Source: a bacterium
Lineage (GTDB): Bacteria > Planctomycetota > UBA1135 > UBA2386
Direction: 5' to 3'
Assembly: GCA_030432695.1 (NCBI GenBank)
Contig: JAUILN010000001.1
Span: forward strand, 434,001-498,000
DNA: 64,000 nucleotides
This document shows, one piece after another, positions 21,941-31,600 of the stretch. Position 1 is the first letter of the stretch, and every line of letters begins with the position of its first letter. The notes beneath the pieces are model-generated. The model worked only from the letters and a program-made list of their open reading frames with translations, was not told the origin of the DNA and did no database searches. A program made the translations under genes and the position numbers.

Positions 21941-23710
21941 ATGCCACAGCAAAGAACGCTTCTCCTTCCGCTCGCTCTCGGCGCCGTCTGCGCGCCGTCG
22001 CTCACCGCCCAGCTCTCGACCCCCGTGCCGTTGAACTACAACTTCAACGGCATCGTCCACGCTGGCGAGTCGAACAACCCCGATGCCCTGAACGGCTATC
22101 GGTCGATCTCCGACCGTGGCCTCGACTTCTCCGGTGGCGTGCCGAACGACTCGCTGCTGAACGGCTACACGATCGTCTCGACGCCCAACACGCTCGACAT
22201 CGTGCACCTCGGAAACCGCAACACCGTCAACGGCGGTGGCCAGGCCTTTGGCGCGACGCCGGATGGCGACCCGTTCGGCGTGCAGCCGACCTGGCTCACC
22301 AACGTCGACCAGACCGGCCCGCAGACCACCAACCTGAGCGCCAACCCGATCCTGCTGCCGATCGAGGCCTCGCTGAAGGTGATCTTCCAGGTCAGCAACG
22401 GCGGCGGCGCGTTCGATGTGACCGTCGGGTTCCTCGACGGCTCGAGCACCACCGCGACGGTCAGCGGCCCGGACTGGTTCGGCGGCGCCTACGCCGGGAC
22501 CGACAACACCGACCTCGGCCTGCCGGGCAACAGCCTGTCGATCGAGGAGCGCTCTGTCGATCTGTCGGCGCACGTCGGCAAGGTGATCGGCTCGGTGACC
22601 TTCGAGAACGCCCAGAACACCAACGGCGGCTACGCGATCCTCGCCGCGCGCGTCGACCTCGAGCCGCCGCTGCCGGTGGTCCGCGTGCCGCTGAATTACA
22701 ACTTCAACGGCATCGTCCACGCGGGTGAAGCGGGCCTGCCCGACGACCTCAACGGCTTCCGGTCGATCTCCGACCGCGCGCTCGACTTCTCGGCGGGCGT
22801 GCCTTCGGACGCCCTGCTGAGCGCCTACGACATCGTCGACCAGCCGGGCATGCTCGACATGGTCCACCTCGGCAACCGCAACCTGGTGGACGGTGGCTCG
22901 AAGTTCTTCGACCCGACCCCAGACGGCAACGATGTCGGTGTGCAGCCGAGCTGGCTGACCAACGTCGACCAGTCGACGCCGCAGACCACCACGCTGACCA
23001 ACCCCGTGATGTTGGAGCAGACCTCCTCCATCTCGTTCCTGCTGCAGATCAGCAACGGTGGCGGCAGCTTCGATGTCCGCCTCGGCTTCCTCGACGGCAC
23101 CAGCACGGTGGCCTCGGTGAACGGGCCGGATTGGTTCGGCGGCGCCTACGCCGGCACCCAGAACATCGACAGCGGCGCGCCCGGCGCCAACCTGTCGATC
23201 TCGGAGCGGTCCATCCAGCTCGGCGGCTTCGCCACCAAGCTGCTCAGCACCATCACCTTCGAGAACCGCAGCAACCTGAACGCGGGCTACGCGATCCTCG
23301 CTGCCAACGTCACCGGTTGCGACACGCCGGGTCAGGTCAACAATCTCGGTGGCGGCAACGGCTCGACGCTGAGCACGACCAGCACCGGGGCCATCGGTGG
23401 CCAACTGGTGTTCTCGCTGAGTGGCGGTGCTGCTTCGGCGCCAGGCGTGTTGCTGCTGGGCTTCCAGCGCGGCACGACCCCGCTCGGCTCGGTGCTGCCG
23501 GGTTGCACCGGCACGCTGATCGCGTTCCCCGCGTCGATCGACATCCCGGGCGCGACCAACGCCAACGGCGCCTACTCGCTGAACACGCCGGGCGTGCCGG
23601 ACCCGAACTACTGCGGCAACGCCGCGTACTTCCAGCACGCGGGTCTCGACCTCGCCGGCTCCTGCCAGGTGCGGCTGAGCAACGCGATCGAGATGATCCT
23701 GGGCTACTGA
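21941..23710 (+). CDS. Exported protein with two tandem 210-residue repeats
   Basis: This 589-residue protein starts MPQQRTLLLPLALGAVCAPS, a signal peptide. Two near-identical modules follow: residues 29-240 and 249-457, each starting VPLNYNFNGIVHAGE and containing SISDRxLDFS, HLGNRN, PTWLTNVDQ or PSWLTNVDQ, SNGGGxFDV, PDWFGGAYAGT and ending NxGYAILAA. They are all-beta and look like carbohydrate-binding or lectin-type modules, but I cannot name the family. The last 130 residues form a different beta domain with conserved Cys and Gly (RGTTPLGSVLPGCTG, DPNYCGNA), similar in style to C-terminal domains of other exported proteins here. Function unknown. Confidence 0.82.
   Translation: MPQQRTLLLPLALGAVCAPSLTAQLSTPVPLNYNFNGIVHAGESNNPDALNGYRSISDRGLDFSGGVPNDSLLNGYTIVSTPNTLDIVHLGNRNTVNGGGQAFGATPDGDPFGVQPTWLTNVDQTGPQTTNLSANPILLPIEASLKVIFQVSNGGGAFDVTVGFLDGSSTTATVSGPDWFGGAYAGTDNTDLGLPGNSLSIEERSVDLSAHVGKVIGSVTFENAQNTNGGYAILAARVDLEPPLPVVRVPLNYNFNGIVHAGEAGLPDDLNGFRSISDRALDFSAGVPSDALLSAYDIVDQPGMLDMVHLGNRNLVDGGSKFFDPTPDGNDVGVQPSWLTNVDQSTPQTTTLTNPVMLEQTSSISFLLQISNGGGSFDVRLGFLDGTSTVASVNGPDWFGGAYAGTQNIDSGAPGANLSISERSIQLGGFATKLLSTITFENRSNLNAGYAILAANVTGCDTPGQVNNLGGGNGSTLSTTSTGAIGGQLVFSLSGGAASAPGVLLLGFQRGTTPLGSVLPGCTGTLIAFPASIDIPGATNANGAYSLNTPGVPDPNYCGNAAYFQHAGLDLAGSCQVRLSNAIEMILGY
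22025..23314 (+). repeat. Internal 660-bp coding duplication
   Basis: The stretches starting at 22025 and 22685 encode the two homologous modules of the exported repeat protein. Bases such as TACAACTTCAACGGCATC are shared exactly and positioned 660 bp apart, with synonymous changes elsewhere, so the duplication is recent enough to be seen at the DNA level. Confidence 0.85.
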
Positions 23711-23717
23711 ACGGGAT

Positions 23718-24209
23718 CTACTGCGGCAGCGCCGGCGCGCCTGCCGCGTGCACGAACTGGCGCAGCCGTGCCAGGTGCTCGACGAGTCCCTCCGAGGCAC
23801 CGTAGGTCGCATCGATGCGGCCGAGGTCCTCGGCGGACTCGAAGGTCGACGTCGCGGTGAGCAGCGTCCGACCCCCGGGCAGGCCTGCGAACTCGACCGT
23901 CACCACGAAGCGCACCGGCTCCTGGCCGGCTTGCCCGAGGTGGCGGTAGCCGAGCCGGCGCGGCCGCTCGATCTGCTGGAACTCGATCTCGTTCTGGTAG
24001 TCGCGGCCGTCGGGGCCGTGCATCGTGAACTGCCAGCGCCCGCCGACGGCCAGCTCGAAGGCGTGGGTCGTGGTGGTGAAGCCGTGCGGTCCCCACCAGC
24101 GGCCGAGCAGTTCCGGATCGGTCCAGGCCGCGAACACCGTCTCGGGCGGCGCCTCGAAGGTGCGGGTCTGGATCAGCTTGCGGTCGTTTGCGGGTTGCAC
24201 CCAGCTCAT
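23718..24209 (-). CDS. SRPBCC (AHSA1-like) domain protein
   Basis: This 163-residue protein of the START/SRPBCC fold has an AHSA1-type hydrophobic-ligand pocket. Recognisable segments are the opening RTFEAPPETVFAAWTDPELLGRWWGP, FELAVGGRWQFTMHGPDG, and TATSTFESAEDLGRI near the end. Such proteins occur as the second gene behind an ArsR-type repressor in many bacteria; the ligand is generally unknown. The ATG at 24209 gives the usual family length; the open frame upstream is not part of the fold. It follows the ArsR gene by 103 bp on the same strand and should be controlled by it. Confidence 0.9.
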   Translation of the reverse strand: MSWVQPANDRKLIQTRTFEAPPETVFAAWTDPELLGRWWGPHGFTTTTHAFELAVGGRWQFTMHGPDGRDYQNEIEFQQIERPRRLGYRHLGQAGQEPVRFVVTVEFAGLPGGRTLLTATSTFESAEDLGRIDATYGASEGLVEHLARLRQFVHAAGAPALPQ

Positions 24210-24312
24210 GCGTGGGACCCCGCGGCGACCGACGGAGAGCGGGCGGACTCGGGAAGAGGCCGCGGGACGGAGGGATCGGGGCGACTCATGGCAGTGCGCG
24301 CTTCGGGATGGG

Positions 24313-24699
24313 TCACGACTTCTTGCGCCGGATCCGGCGCGGCTTGGTGGGACTCTCGGGCTGCATCTCGGCGAGGACCTCGTCGAGGCGGGCGAACTGC
24401 TGCTCCCACATCGCGCGGTAGTCCGCGGTCCACTCGGCGACGGCCTGCAGCGGCGCGGGTTCGAGGCGGCAGGTGTGGACCCGGCCCTCGACGCGGCGGG
24501 TGACCAGGCCGGCACGTTCGAGCACCTGGATGTGCTTCGACGACGCCGCGAGCGAGACCTCGAAGGGCTCGGCCAGCTCGCCGACGGTCCGCTCACCCTC
24601 GGAGAGGGCGCGGATCATGGCCCGGCGCGTGGGGTGCGCAAGGGCCTGGAAGGCGGCGTCGAGGGCCTCCGGCGCAAATGCAACCATGTGGTTGAGCAT
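24313..24699 (-). CDS. ArsR-family winged-helix repressor
   Basis: This DNA-binding protein of 128 residues is of the ArsR/HTH_20 type. The opening FQALAHPTRRAMIRALSEGERTV, the helix-turn-helix ELAEPFEVSLAASSKHIQVLERAGLV and the wing RRVEGRVHTCRLEP are all typical. It has no obvious metal-binding Cys cluster, so it probably responds to something other than arsenic. A C-terminal basic tail (KPRRIRRKKS) follows. The start is uncertain: ATG at 24699 (chosen, MLNHMV), ATG at 24687, or TTG at 24723. Two dyads overlap and precede the start, indicating autorepression of this gene and the SRPBCC gene downstream. Confidence 0.88.
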   Translation of the reverse strand: MLNHMVAFAPEALDAAFQALAHPTRRAMIRALSEGERTVGELAEPFEVSLAASSKHIQVLERAGLVTRRVEGRVHTCRLEPAPLQAVAEWTADYRAMWEQQFARLDEVLAEMQPESPTKPRRIRRKKS

Positions 24700-24734
24700 T
24701 GCCGGGGCGCGGTGGAAAGTCAACCGGGTGGTTG
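24681..24734 (-). promoter_or_regulatory. Two ArsR operator dyads, CAACCnnnnGGTTG
   Basis: CAACCATGTGGTTG (24681-24694) is an inverted repeat that overlaps codons 3-7 of the chosen ArsR reading frame. CAACCGGGTGGTTG (24721-24734) is a second copy exactly 40 bp upstream. The shared CAACCnnnnGGTTG pattern resembles operators seen at start codons of ArsR genes paired with SRPBCC genes in other bacteria. Binding by this ArsR is an inference. Confidence 0.8.
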
Positions 24735-24778
24735 AGGGTGTGCCGCGGGGCGGGGCGACCGTCCGGAAGGATCGTGGA

Positions 24779-26650
24779 TCAGCGGGCGCGGCCGGTGGTG
24801 GCGGATTGCGGGTCGGACTTCTTCGGCTCGGTCTTCGTCGCCTCCGCGTCGTGCGCGCCCGCAGGCTCGATGCGAAAGTCCAACTTCACTTCCGTCCCGG
24901 TGTCCGTGCCATCGTGTGACTCGAGCGTCGGGACCACGCGCAGGTTGACGTCCTGGGTCAGCTCCCAACGGTCCGGCTGCGGCGAGCGGGCTTCGCCCGA
25001 GTCGGAGCCGTCGGTGCCCATCAGCTTGCGGCGTGCCTCCTTCAGCTTCTTCTGGGCTTGCTCGTGGGTGATCTCGCCGGCCTCGATCGAGGCCTTCAGG
25101 TCCTTGGCCAGCGAGTCCAGGTAGATCTTGCGGAGATGGAGGTCGGAGGGAGGATCGCGCCGATCGGTCGTGCTCGGCCCGGGCGCGGCAGGTTCTGCAT
25201 CGCTCGTGGCGTCCGGTTCACCCTCCTGCGATTCCGGGGTGAACCGGGTCCATTCCGTCCAGCGGTCGGCGCGGATCATTACGGGTGTCGATCGAGTGGC
25301 TCGATCCAGCGCTCGCTGGTGCTCGGAGGATTCGTCGGCGGCACCCGAGATCCGGCTGCGGAGGGCGTCCCACTTCGCCTGGGCCTCCTCGGGGGAGATC
25401 TCGCCGGCGCGACGAGCCTGTTCGATCCGCCGGGCGGAGTCGATCAGTTGCTGCTTGGTCGGCGTGTCGGCCCGGCTGTCCGGCCTGCGCTGGCTCGTTG
25501 CGTCCTCGGACGTGAGCGCGTCACGCCGCCCGCTCCGCCCCACCGACCGCCGCAGCGCGTCCATCATGATCTGCGCCTGCTCCAGCGTGATCTCGCCCGC
25601 CTCCACCGCGCCGCCGAGTCGTCGCTCGACCGCGTCGAAGTTTTGGGCATTCGAGAAGCCGAGCGGCAGCGACAGCGCTACGAGGCCGAGGAGCGAGGCG
25701 CGGAGCCAGTGTGGGGTATTCATGGTGCGTCCGTTGACGAGGTTCAGCAGTCTTCGTTCGAGGGTCGGTCCGGAGGTCATCGCGCTGACCATCGCCGGCG
25801 CCCGCAGCTCGGGCGTGCTCAGCAGTTCGGCGACGTTCAACAGGGAGTGCGCGTAGCGGCGCGGTTCGGTGTGCAGGCAGGCGACGGCCAGCGCGTCGCA
25901 GGCCAGCTCTTCGCTGGCCCGCAGTCCACGCCGCGCCCACCAGGTGATCGGGTTCCACCAGAAGACCACGCCGACCGTCCACTCCAGCCAGCGCACCAGG
26001 TGGTCGCGGCGGCGGACGTGGGCGAGTTCGTGGGCCAACACCATGCGCAGGTCGGTGTCGGGGCAGTCGCTCACCAGGTCGTGGGGGAGGACCACGCGGA
26101 TCGGCGTGCCCGGACGCCAGGAGACGAACGGGGTGACCCGCGCGCGGGTGGTGGTGATGCGCGGGGCCCGCCGCAGACCGAGTTGCGTGGCGAGTCGGTC
26201 GGCGACCCGCTGCACGGCCGGCGGCGTCTCGGTGCCCGACGCGTCCAGCAGCCGGTGGAAGCGGCGGACGGTGTGGAGCGAGCGCAGCAGCAGGAGCGCG
26301 CTGCCGGCGAGCCACACGACGGCGCAGACCAGCAGCAGGTCGGCCGGATCCGGGCTCGGGACCGTCGGCAGGACGGCCTCGGGCAGCGCCGAAGCGTCGG
26401 CAGTGCCGATCGCCTCGCGGATGCTGGTGGCGGCAACGGGTTCGGGCGGACGTGCCGCCGGCACGACGTCCAACCGGGCCAGCGGCGGAGTGAGCAGCTT
26501 CACCAGCACCATCACCCACAGCAGATGCGCCAGGGCCGGGCGGCGCGCGGTGCGATGCACCAGCCAGGCGATGCCCGCGAGCACCGTCGAGACCAGCAGG
26601 TTGCCGCAGAGCGCGAGCAGCCAGGCATTCTCGTGCCAGGGTTCAGCCAC
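24779..26650 (-). CDS. BlaR1/MecR1-like M56 membrane metallopeptidase with C-terminal helical repeats
   Basis: This is a 623-residue integral membrane protein. Hydrophobic helices near residues 8-30, 38-55, 105-125 and about 310-330 frame a cytoplasmic zinc-protease domain with HELAHVRRRDH (His207, Glu208, His211) and the downstream Glu in ASEELACDALAV. This is the M56 family, whose members sense an external signal and cleave a BlaI-type repressor. There is no penicillin-binding sensor domain at the C-terminus. Instead there is a charged tail with three copies of a short helix-turn-helix motif (AVEAGEITLEQAQ, ARRAGEISPEEAQ, SIEAGEITHEQAQ) each followed by DALR/EARR. The first 8 bp overlap the end of blaI, so they form one operon. 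The signal is unknown. Confidence 0.9.
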   Translation of the reverse strand: MAEPWHENAWLLALCGNLLVSTVLAGIAWLVHRTARRPALAHLLWVMVLVKLLTPPLARLDVVPAARPPEPVAATSIREAIGTADASALPEAVLPTVPSPDPADLLLVCAVVWLAGSALLLLRSLHTVRRFHRLLDASGTETPPAVQRVADRLATQLGLRRAPRITTTRARVTPFVSWRPGTPIRVVLPHDLVSDCPDTDLRMVLAHELAHVRRRDHLVRWLEWTVGVVFWWNPITWWARRGLRASEELACDALAVACLHTEPRRYAHSLLNVAELLSTPELRAPAMVSAMTSGPTLERRLLNLVNGRTMNTPHWLRASLLGLVALSLPLGFSNAQNFDAVERRLGGAVEAGEITLEQAQIMMDALRRSVGRSGRRDALTSEDATSQRRPDSRADTPTKQQLIDSARRIEQARRAGEISPEEAQAKWDALRSRISGAADESSEHQRALDRATRSTPVMIRADRWTEWTRFTPESQEGEPDATSDAEPAAPGPSTTDRRDPPSDLHLRKIYLDSLAKDLKASIEAGEITHEQAQKKLKEARRKLMGTDGSDSGEARSPQPDRWELTQDVNLRVVPTLESHDGTDTGTEVKLDFRIEPAGAHDAEATKTEPKKSDPQSATTGRAR

Positions 26651-27047
26651 GGCGCTTGCCTCCCTTGCCCTTCGGCTTGGCCGGCTCGTCGAGGATCGCC
26701 CGCAGTCGCGCGATCTCGGTGCGGCTGAGCTTCTTCTCCTCGAGCAGGTGGGTGAGCAGCGGCGCCAGCGAGCCGCCGGTGAGCTTGGCGGTCAGCGACT
26801 CGAGCTGCAGGCCGGCGAAGGCCTCGCGGCTGAGTGCCGCGGCGAACCGGTGCACCGGCAGGCTGGTGTCGCGCAGCACGCAGCCCTTCTCCTCGAGGCT
26901 CTGCAGGAAGCGCTGCACGGTGCCGTGCTGCGACTTCTCGGCGTCGGGGTAGAGGTGTTCGCGGATCTGGCGGGCGGTGAGTTCGCCGTGCTCCCACAGC
27001 AGTTCGAGGACCGCGAGCTCGGCGTTGGTGAGGGTCGGGGCGTCCAT
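26643..27047 (-). CDS. BlaI/MecI/CopY-family transcriptional repressor
   Basis: This 134-residue winged-helix repressor has LTNAELAVLELLWEHGELTARQIREHL (wing-helix start) and QHGTVQRFLQSLEEKGCVLRD (recognition helix region), then a C-terminal dimerisation part and a basic end KPKGKGGKRRG. In this family the dimer is inactivated when its membrane partner peptidase is activated. The gene overlaps the M56 gene by 8 bp. A five-step ladder of matching dyads lies immediately upstream, ending 6 bp before the ATG, so strong autoregulation is expected. It may also control other genes. Confidence 0.93.
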   Translation of the reverse strand: MDAPTLTNAELAVLELLWEHGELTARQIREHLYPDAEKSQHGTVQRFLQSLEEKGCVLRDTSLPVHRFAAALSREAFAGLQLESLTAKLTGGSLAPLLTHLLEEKKLSRTEIARLRAILDEPAKPKGKGGKRRG

Positions 27048-27052
27048 CTTGG

Positions 27053-27148
27053 CGGCGTCCTACGGCGACAGGCCGTATGTCTACGGGGATCTGTCGTAGA
27101 CCTACGGTGCAGTATCGTAGACCTACGGTAAAGTGCCGTAGGCGTCCA
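27053..27148 (-). promoter_or_regulatory. Array of five 21-bp-phased GTAGnnCTAC operators upstream of blaI
   Basis: Two perfect sites CGTAGACCTACG lie at 27095-27106 and 27116-27127, a one-mismatch site CGTATGTCTACG at 27074-27085, and half-sites at 27053-27064 (right half CTACG) and 27137-27148 (left half CGTAG). All five start exactly 21 bp apart, two helical turns, so dimers would sit on one face of the DNA. The spacing of the halves (two bases) is the same as in the TACAnnTGTA operators of BlaI/CopY relatives. It fills the gap between the DUF1501 stop and the blaI start. Cooperative repression by BlaI is inferred. Confidence 0.9.
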
Positions 27149-27205
27149 GCTCCTCGGACCCGGGGCGACCCAGGAAGGTTGCCCGGCTGGTTCGCGGCAT
27201 GTGGA

Positions 27206-28633
27206 TCAGGCCAGGATCGGCGTCAGCACGTGGCCGTGCACGTCGGTGAGCCGGTGGTCGCGGCCGCCGAAGCGGTAGGTCAGCCGCTCGTGGTCGAGGC
27301 CGAGCAGGTGCAGGACCGTGGCCCACAGGTCGTAGAACGTCGCGACGCCGTCGACCGCGTGGTAGCCGAACTCGTCGGTGGCGCCGTGGACCACGCCACC
27401 CTGCACGCCGCCGCCCGCCAGCCAGACCGAGAAGCCGTAGGGGTTGTGGTCGCGGCCGTTGGAGCCCTGCGAGAACGGGGTGCGGCCGAACTCGCCGGCC
27501 CAGATCACCAGCGTCTCGTCGAGCAGGCCACGGGACTTCAGGTCCTTCAGGAGCCCGGCGATCGGCTGGTCGACCTGGCGGGCCATCAGGCCGTGGCCCT
27601 TCTCGAGGTCGCTGTGGTGGTCCCAGGGGTTGGCGCCATTGCCGCCGCCGAGGTTGGCCGCGAGGGTGGAGAGTTCCACGAAGCGCACGCCGCGCTCGAC
27701 CAGGCGACGCGCCAGCAGGCACTGCCGCGCGTAGGCCGCGGTGCGCGGGTCCTGGTGGTCGAGGCCGTAGAGGCGCTTGGTCGCGTCGCTCTCGGCCCGG
27801 AGGTCGGTGAGTTCGGGCACCGCCGACTGCATGCGCCACGCGGTCTCCATGTTGCGGACCGCGGACTCGACCGCGTCGTTCCCGTCGGTCGCGGCGAGGA
27901 AGCCGCGGTTCAGGTCGCCGAGCAGATCGAGGCGGGCGCGTTGGCGGGCGCGGGGTTCGCGCGGTGCCACGTTGCGCACCGCTTCGTCGGCGTCGGCCTT
28001 CAGCAGCGAGGCCTGGTGGATGGAGGGCAGGAAGCCGTTGCCGAACTGGGCGACGCCGCCGTGCGGGATCCCGGCGCTGCCGCTCTGCAGGACCACGTAG
28101 CCGGGCAGGTCCCGCGAGGCGCTGCCGAGGCCGTAGGTGGTCCAGGCGCCGGCGCTGGGGTGGCCGAGGAACGGGAAGCCGGTGTGCGCGAACAGATTGC
28201 CCTGCGCGTGTTCGCTGAAGCTCGCGGTCATGCCGCGGAGGACCGCGAGGTCGTCGACGCAGGAGCCGACGTGTGGAAAAAGCTCGCTGACCTCGATGCC
28301 GCTCTGGCCGCGGGGTCGGAACGGCCAGTAGCTCGGCCGGATCGTGCCGTTGTTGTTGAACTGCGTGCGCTCGACCTTCACCGGCATCGGTTCGCCGGCG
28401 CGGCGGGCGAGCACCGGCTTGGGGTCGAAGGAGTCGACGTGGCTCACCCCGCCGGACATGTAGCAGAGGATCACGGCCTTGGCGCGCGGCGTGAAGTGGG
28501 GGGGCGGGGGCGCGCTCGGGTCGTCGTGCGGCAGGAGGCCGTGCAGCGCCGTGAGGCCGAAGCCGGCCGAGGCGCGGGCGAGGAGGTCGCGACGGGTCGG
28601 GCCGTCGCCAGGGTGCGAGGTGGCGGGCTTCAT
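27206..28633 (-). CDS. DUF1501 family protein (second copy)
   Basis: This 475-residue DUF1501 protein has a twin-arginine motif ([16 protein letters not shown]). Family segments are [62 protein letters not shown] and [13 protein letters not shown]. The ATG at 28633 overlaps the stop of the upstream DUF1549/DUF1553 gene (ATGA), so the pair is translationally coupled as at 12.8 kb. It differs clearly from the first copy, so it is a paralogue rather than a recent duplicate. It ends 58 bp before the blaI operator ladder. Activity unknown; a role linked to sulfated polymer use has been suggested by family context only. Confidence 0.92.
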   Translation of the reverse strand: MKPATSHPGDGPTRRDLLARASAGFGLTALHGLLPHDDPSAPPPPHFTPRAKAVILCYMSGGVSHVDSFDPKPVLARRAGEPMPVKVERTQFNNNGTIRPSYWPFRPRGQSGIEVSELFPHVGSCVDDLAVLRGMTASFSEHAQGNLFAHTGFPFLGHPSAGAWTTYGLGSASRDLPGYVVLQSGSAGIPHGGVAQFGNGFLPSIHQASLLKADADEAVRNVAPREPRARQRARLDLLGDLNRGFLAATDGNDAVESAVRNMETAWRMQSAVPELTDLRAESDATKRLYGLDHQDPRTAAYARQCLLARRLVERGVRFVELSTLAANLGGGNGANPWDHHSDLEKGHGLMARQVDQPIAGLLKDLKSRGLLDETLVIWAGEFGRTPFSQGSNGRDHNPYGFSVWLAGGGVQGGVVHGATDEFGYHAVDGVATFYDLWATVLHLLGLDHERLTYRFGGRDHRLTDVHGHVLTPILA

Positions 28634-31600
28634 CGCAGGAACAGGAACTCCTCGAGGTTCAGCAGCGCGTGGGCGAGGTCGGTCCACGGCGCTCGCGGGT
28701 CGGGGCGAGCGCCTGCGGCGAGTCCGAGGGCGTCGCGGCGCTCGGCGAGCTCGTCGAGCAACGCGCGGAGCTGCGCAGCTTCGCGGCGCTCGGTCTCGTC
28801 CATCGCGGCGTCGCGGTCGGCGGCGCTGACGAACCCTGCGCCGCGCGCGCTCGCCAGGATCTCGTCGTCGGTCAGCGCGCGGTCGTACAGCCGGGCCTCG
28901 TGGATCCGGCCGCGGAGGAACTTGTTGCCACCCGCCGGGGTGTGGCGGAGGCCGAGCAGCACCACCGCGTCGCCGGCGGCGAGGTGCAGCGGGCCGTCCG
29001 AGCGGTAGGCGTTGCCGTAGGGCTGGCCGTCGCGGAAGCCGGTGATGGTGCCGTCGGCGGCGTAGCGAATCGCGACGTGGACGGGGCGGCGGTCGGCCTC
29101 GGTCTCGGCGGGGCCGTCGAACGCGGTGGTGCGGCGGAAGAACTCGCTGCCGGCCAGCCAGCGCTGCGGGTCCTGCTCGGCGAAGACGATCGCGTCGAAG
29201 CGGTTGCCGTCGCGCGACTGCACGCTCATCACGCCGCCGGCGCGCTGCGCGAGGTCGTGGAGCTGGACCCAGGCTTCGAGGGTCTTGGCGGCGAGGGGGC
29301 GGTCGATGGGTGGGGTCTCGAGGTAGGAGTTGCCGTCGAGAAGGAGCGCGCCGTCCTCGATCCGGGCGTTGCCGCGGAGTTGGCCGTGCAGGGGGCCGAC
29401 CGCGTCGCGCGCGTCATGGTCGAAGGACCAGGCGGCGATCGGGGCAGGGGCTGCGGCGGTGTCCTGCGCGTGCTCACCGCGCGCGTCGAGGACTCGCGCA
29501 TCGACTCGCGTGAGCAGCGCGTCCAAGGACTTCTGCGCCCGCGCAGTCTCCTCCGCGAGGTCGTCGGAGCGTCGCTGGAGATCGGCGGCGTCGCGCTCGG
29601 CCTCGCTCAGGAACCGCAGGCAGCGCTCCATCTCGTGCGCGGCGGGTTCGCGGCCGAGGGCGTGGCGGAACAGCGCGGTGATCCAGGCGCGCGGCTTGTC
29701 GGCGGAGACCTCGGCGAACGTGCGCGCGGCCAGTCGCTCGGCGGCGCGGTGCACGAACGGGTCGTTGAGCAGGGTCAGGGCCTGGGCCGGCACGTTGGTG
29801 GCGTCGCGCATGCCGCGGGTGGTGTGCGGTGCGGGGGCATCGAAGGCGTGCAGGAACGGGTCGAGGTCGTTGCGCTGGATCCGCACGTAGACGCTGCGCT
29901 TCGTCGACGATCCGGCGACCGGGTCACCGGCGTGTTCGAGATCGAGCTGGCCGGAGACCGCGAGCAGCGCGTCGCGCAGCGCCTCGGCGTCGAGGCGGCG
30001 GACGTCTGCATGCGACAGCAGGCGGTTCTCGGGGTCGAGGCGCGCCGCGTCGGCGGGGGCGGTGCTCGCGGCCTGCCAGGTCTCGCTGAGCACGATGCGG
30101 CGGATCAGCGCCTTGATCGACCAGCCGTCGGTGACGAAGCGCGTCGCCAGCCAGTCCAGGAGTTCGGGGTGCGTCGGCTCGGCGCCGAGCTTGCCGAAGT
30201 TGTCGACCGTGCTGACGAGGCCCTTGCCGAACAGCAGTGCCCAGATCCGGTTGACGGCGACGCGGGCGGTGAAGGGGTTGTCGGGAGCGACCAGGTCGTC
30301 CGCCAGCTGGAGGCGGGCCGGGACGTTCGGGTCGTACGGCGTCGGGTCGAGCGACTGGAGGAAGCGGCGCGGCACCGTGGGGCCCGGGTCGCGGTGGTTG
30401 CCGCGGACGAAGAGCGGCCAGTCGCGGGGCTCGGCGTCGTGTTGCCCCGGCACGCGGCGGGCGATCGGCAGCTCGTTCTCGAGGGCGCGCCAGGTGGCGA
30501 TCGCGTCGGCGAGCTCGGGGAGTTCGTCGAGGCGGGTGGGGAGGACGTTGGCGCGGACGAAGGGGGCCAGGAAGCGGGCCTGGTCGTCGCGCAGCGTGCC
30601 GTCGTCCCAGGCTTGCAGGCAGCGGGTCAGCGCGACCGTGCAGTGCCCGAGCAGGTCGGAGACGTCCTGCGGTGGCTGTGCGAGTGCTACCTCGAACAGC
30701 GGCGTCGCGACCTCGGCGAACTCGTCGCGCGGGGCTCGTGGGTCCGTAGCGTCGACCTGGGCCACTGCGGTGACACCGAACCACGAGCGAAGCGCGCGCT
30801 CGTTGGCTTCCACTGGTTGGTCGGCGGCGGTGGTGAATTCCAGGTAGCCCTGGTCGCCGTCCCAGTAGGTCGGGTCCCAGCGCACCCAGTGCTCCTTGCC
30901 GCCACTCAGGGAATGCACCGGGTACACGGTCCCGCGCCGCGGGTAGCCGTGCACCACGTAGCGAGCCCGCGCGTCACCGTCGCCCATCACCCGCACGTAG
31001 AGGGACCGTGTTGCGTCGAAAGCGAGTGTGGGCGAGGTCAGCGACGCGGCATCCTTCGAGGTCCGCAGGTGCGAGTAGCAGCCGGCCGGCAGCAGGTCGT
31101 CGACGATGCGGTCGCCGTCGGGCAGCAGGTGCAACGCGCCGGGCGCGGAAGGCCCGTCGGCGGCGACACGGCGTAGACCGGTGCCGTGGGCTTGCCACCG
31201 GCCCGGAGCGCCGAGGGTCCCGGCGTGGGCCTCCCGGCGGCTCGGATGCAGGCGCGCCTCGGCGAGGCGTCGCTGGCTGGCGCGCCACTCGGCGACCAGC
31301 GCGGCCCAGGTCGCTGCGAACTCCTCGGGCGGCTTGTTGGATGCGACGGCCAATGCGTGCAGCGGATGCAGCGGGTCTTCGGCCGCGCGGTCCAGGAACC
31401 CCGGATCGATGCGGCGGAAGAGCGAGTGCTGCGACCGGATCCACGCTGCCGACAGCCCCTCGCGGATCTCCTGCTTCAGCCGCGCCAGCTCCGCGTCGTG
31501 TCGCGCGAGCCGCTCCGCGGTGTCCGCCTCGACCAGTGCCGGCCGCATGCTGCCGAGCACGCCGAACAGCGCGTAGTAGTCGGCCTGCGAGATCGCGTCG

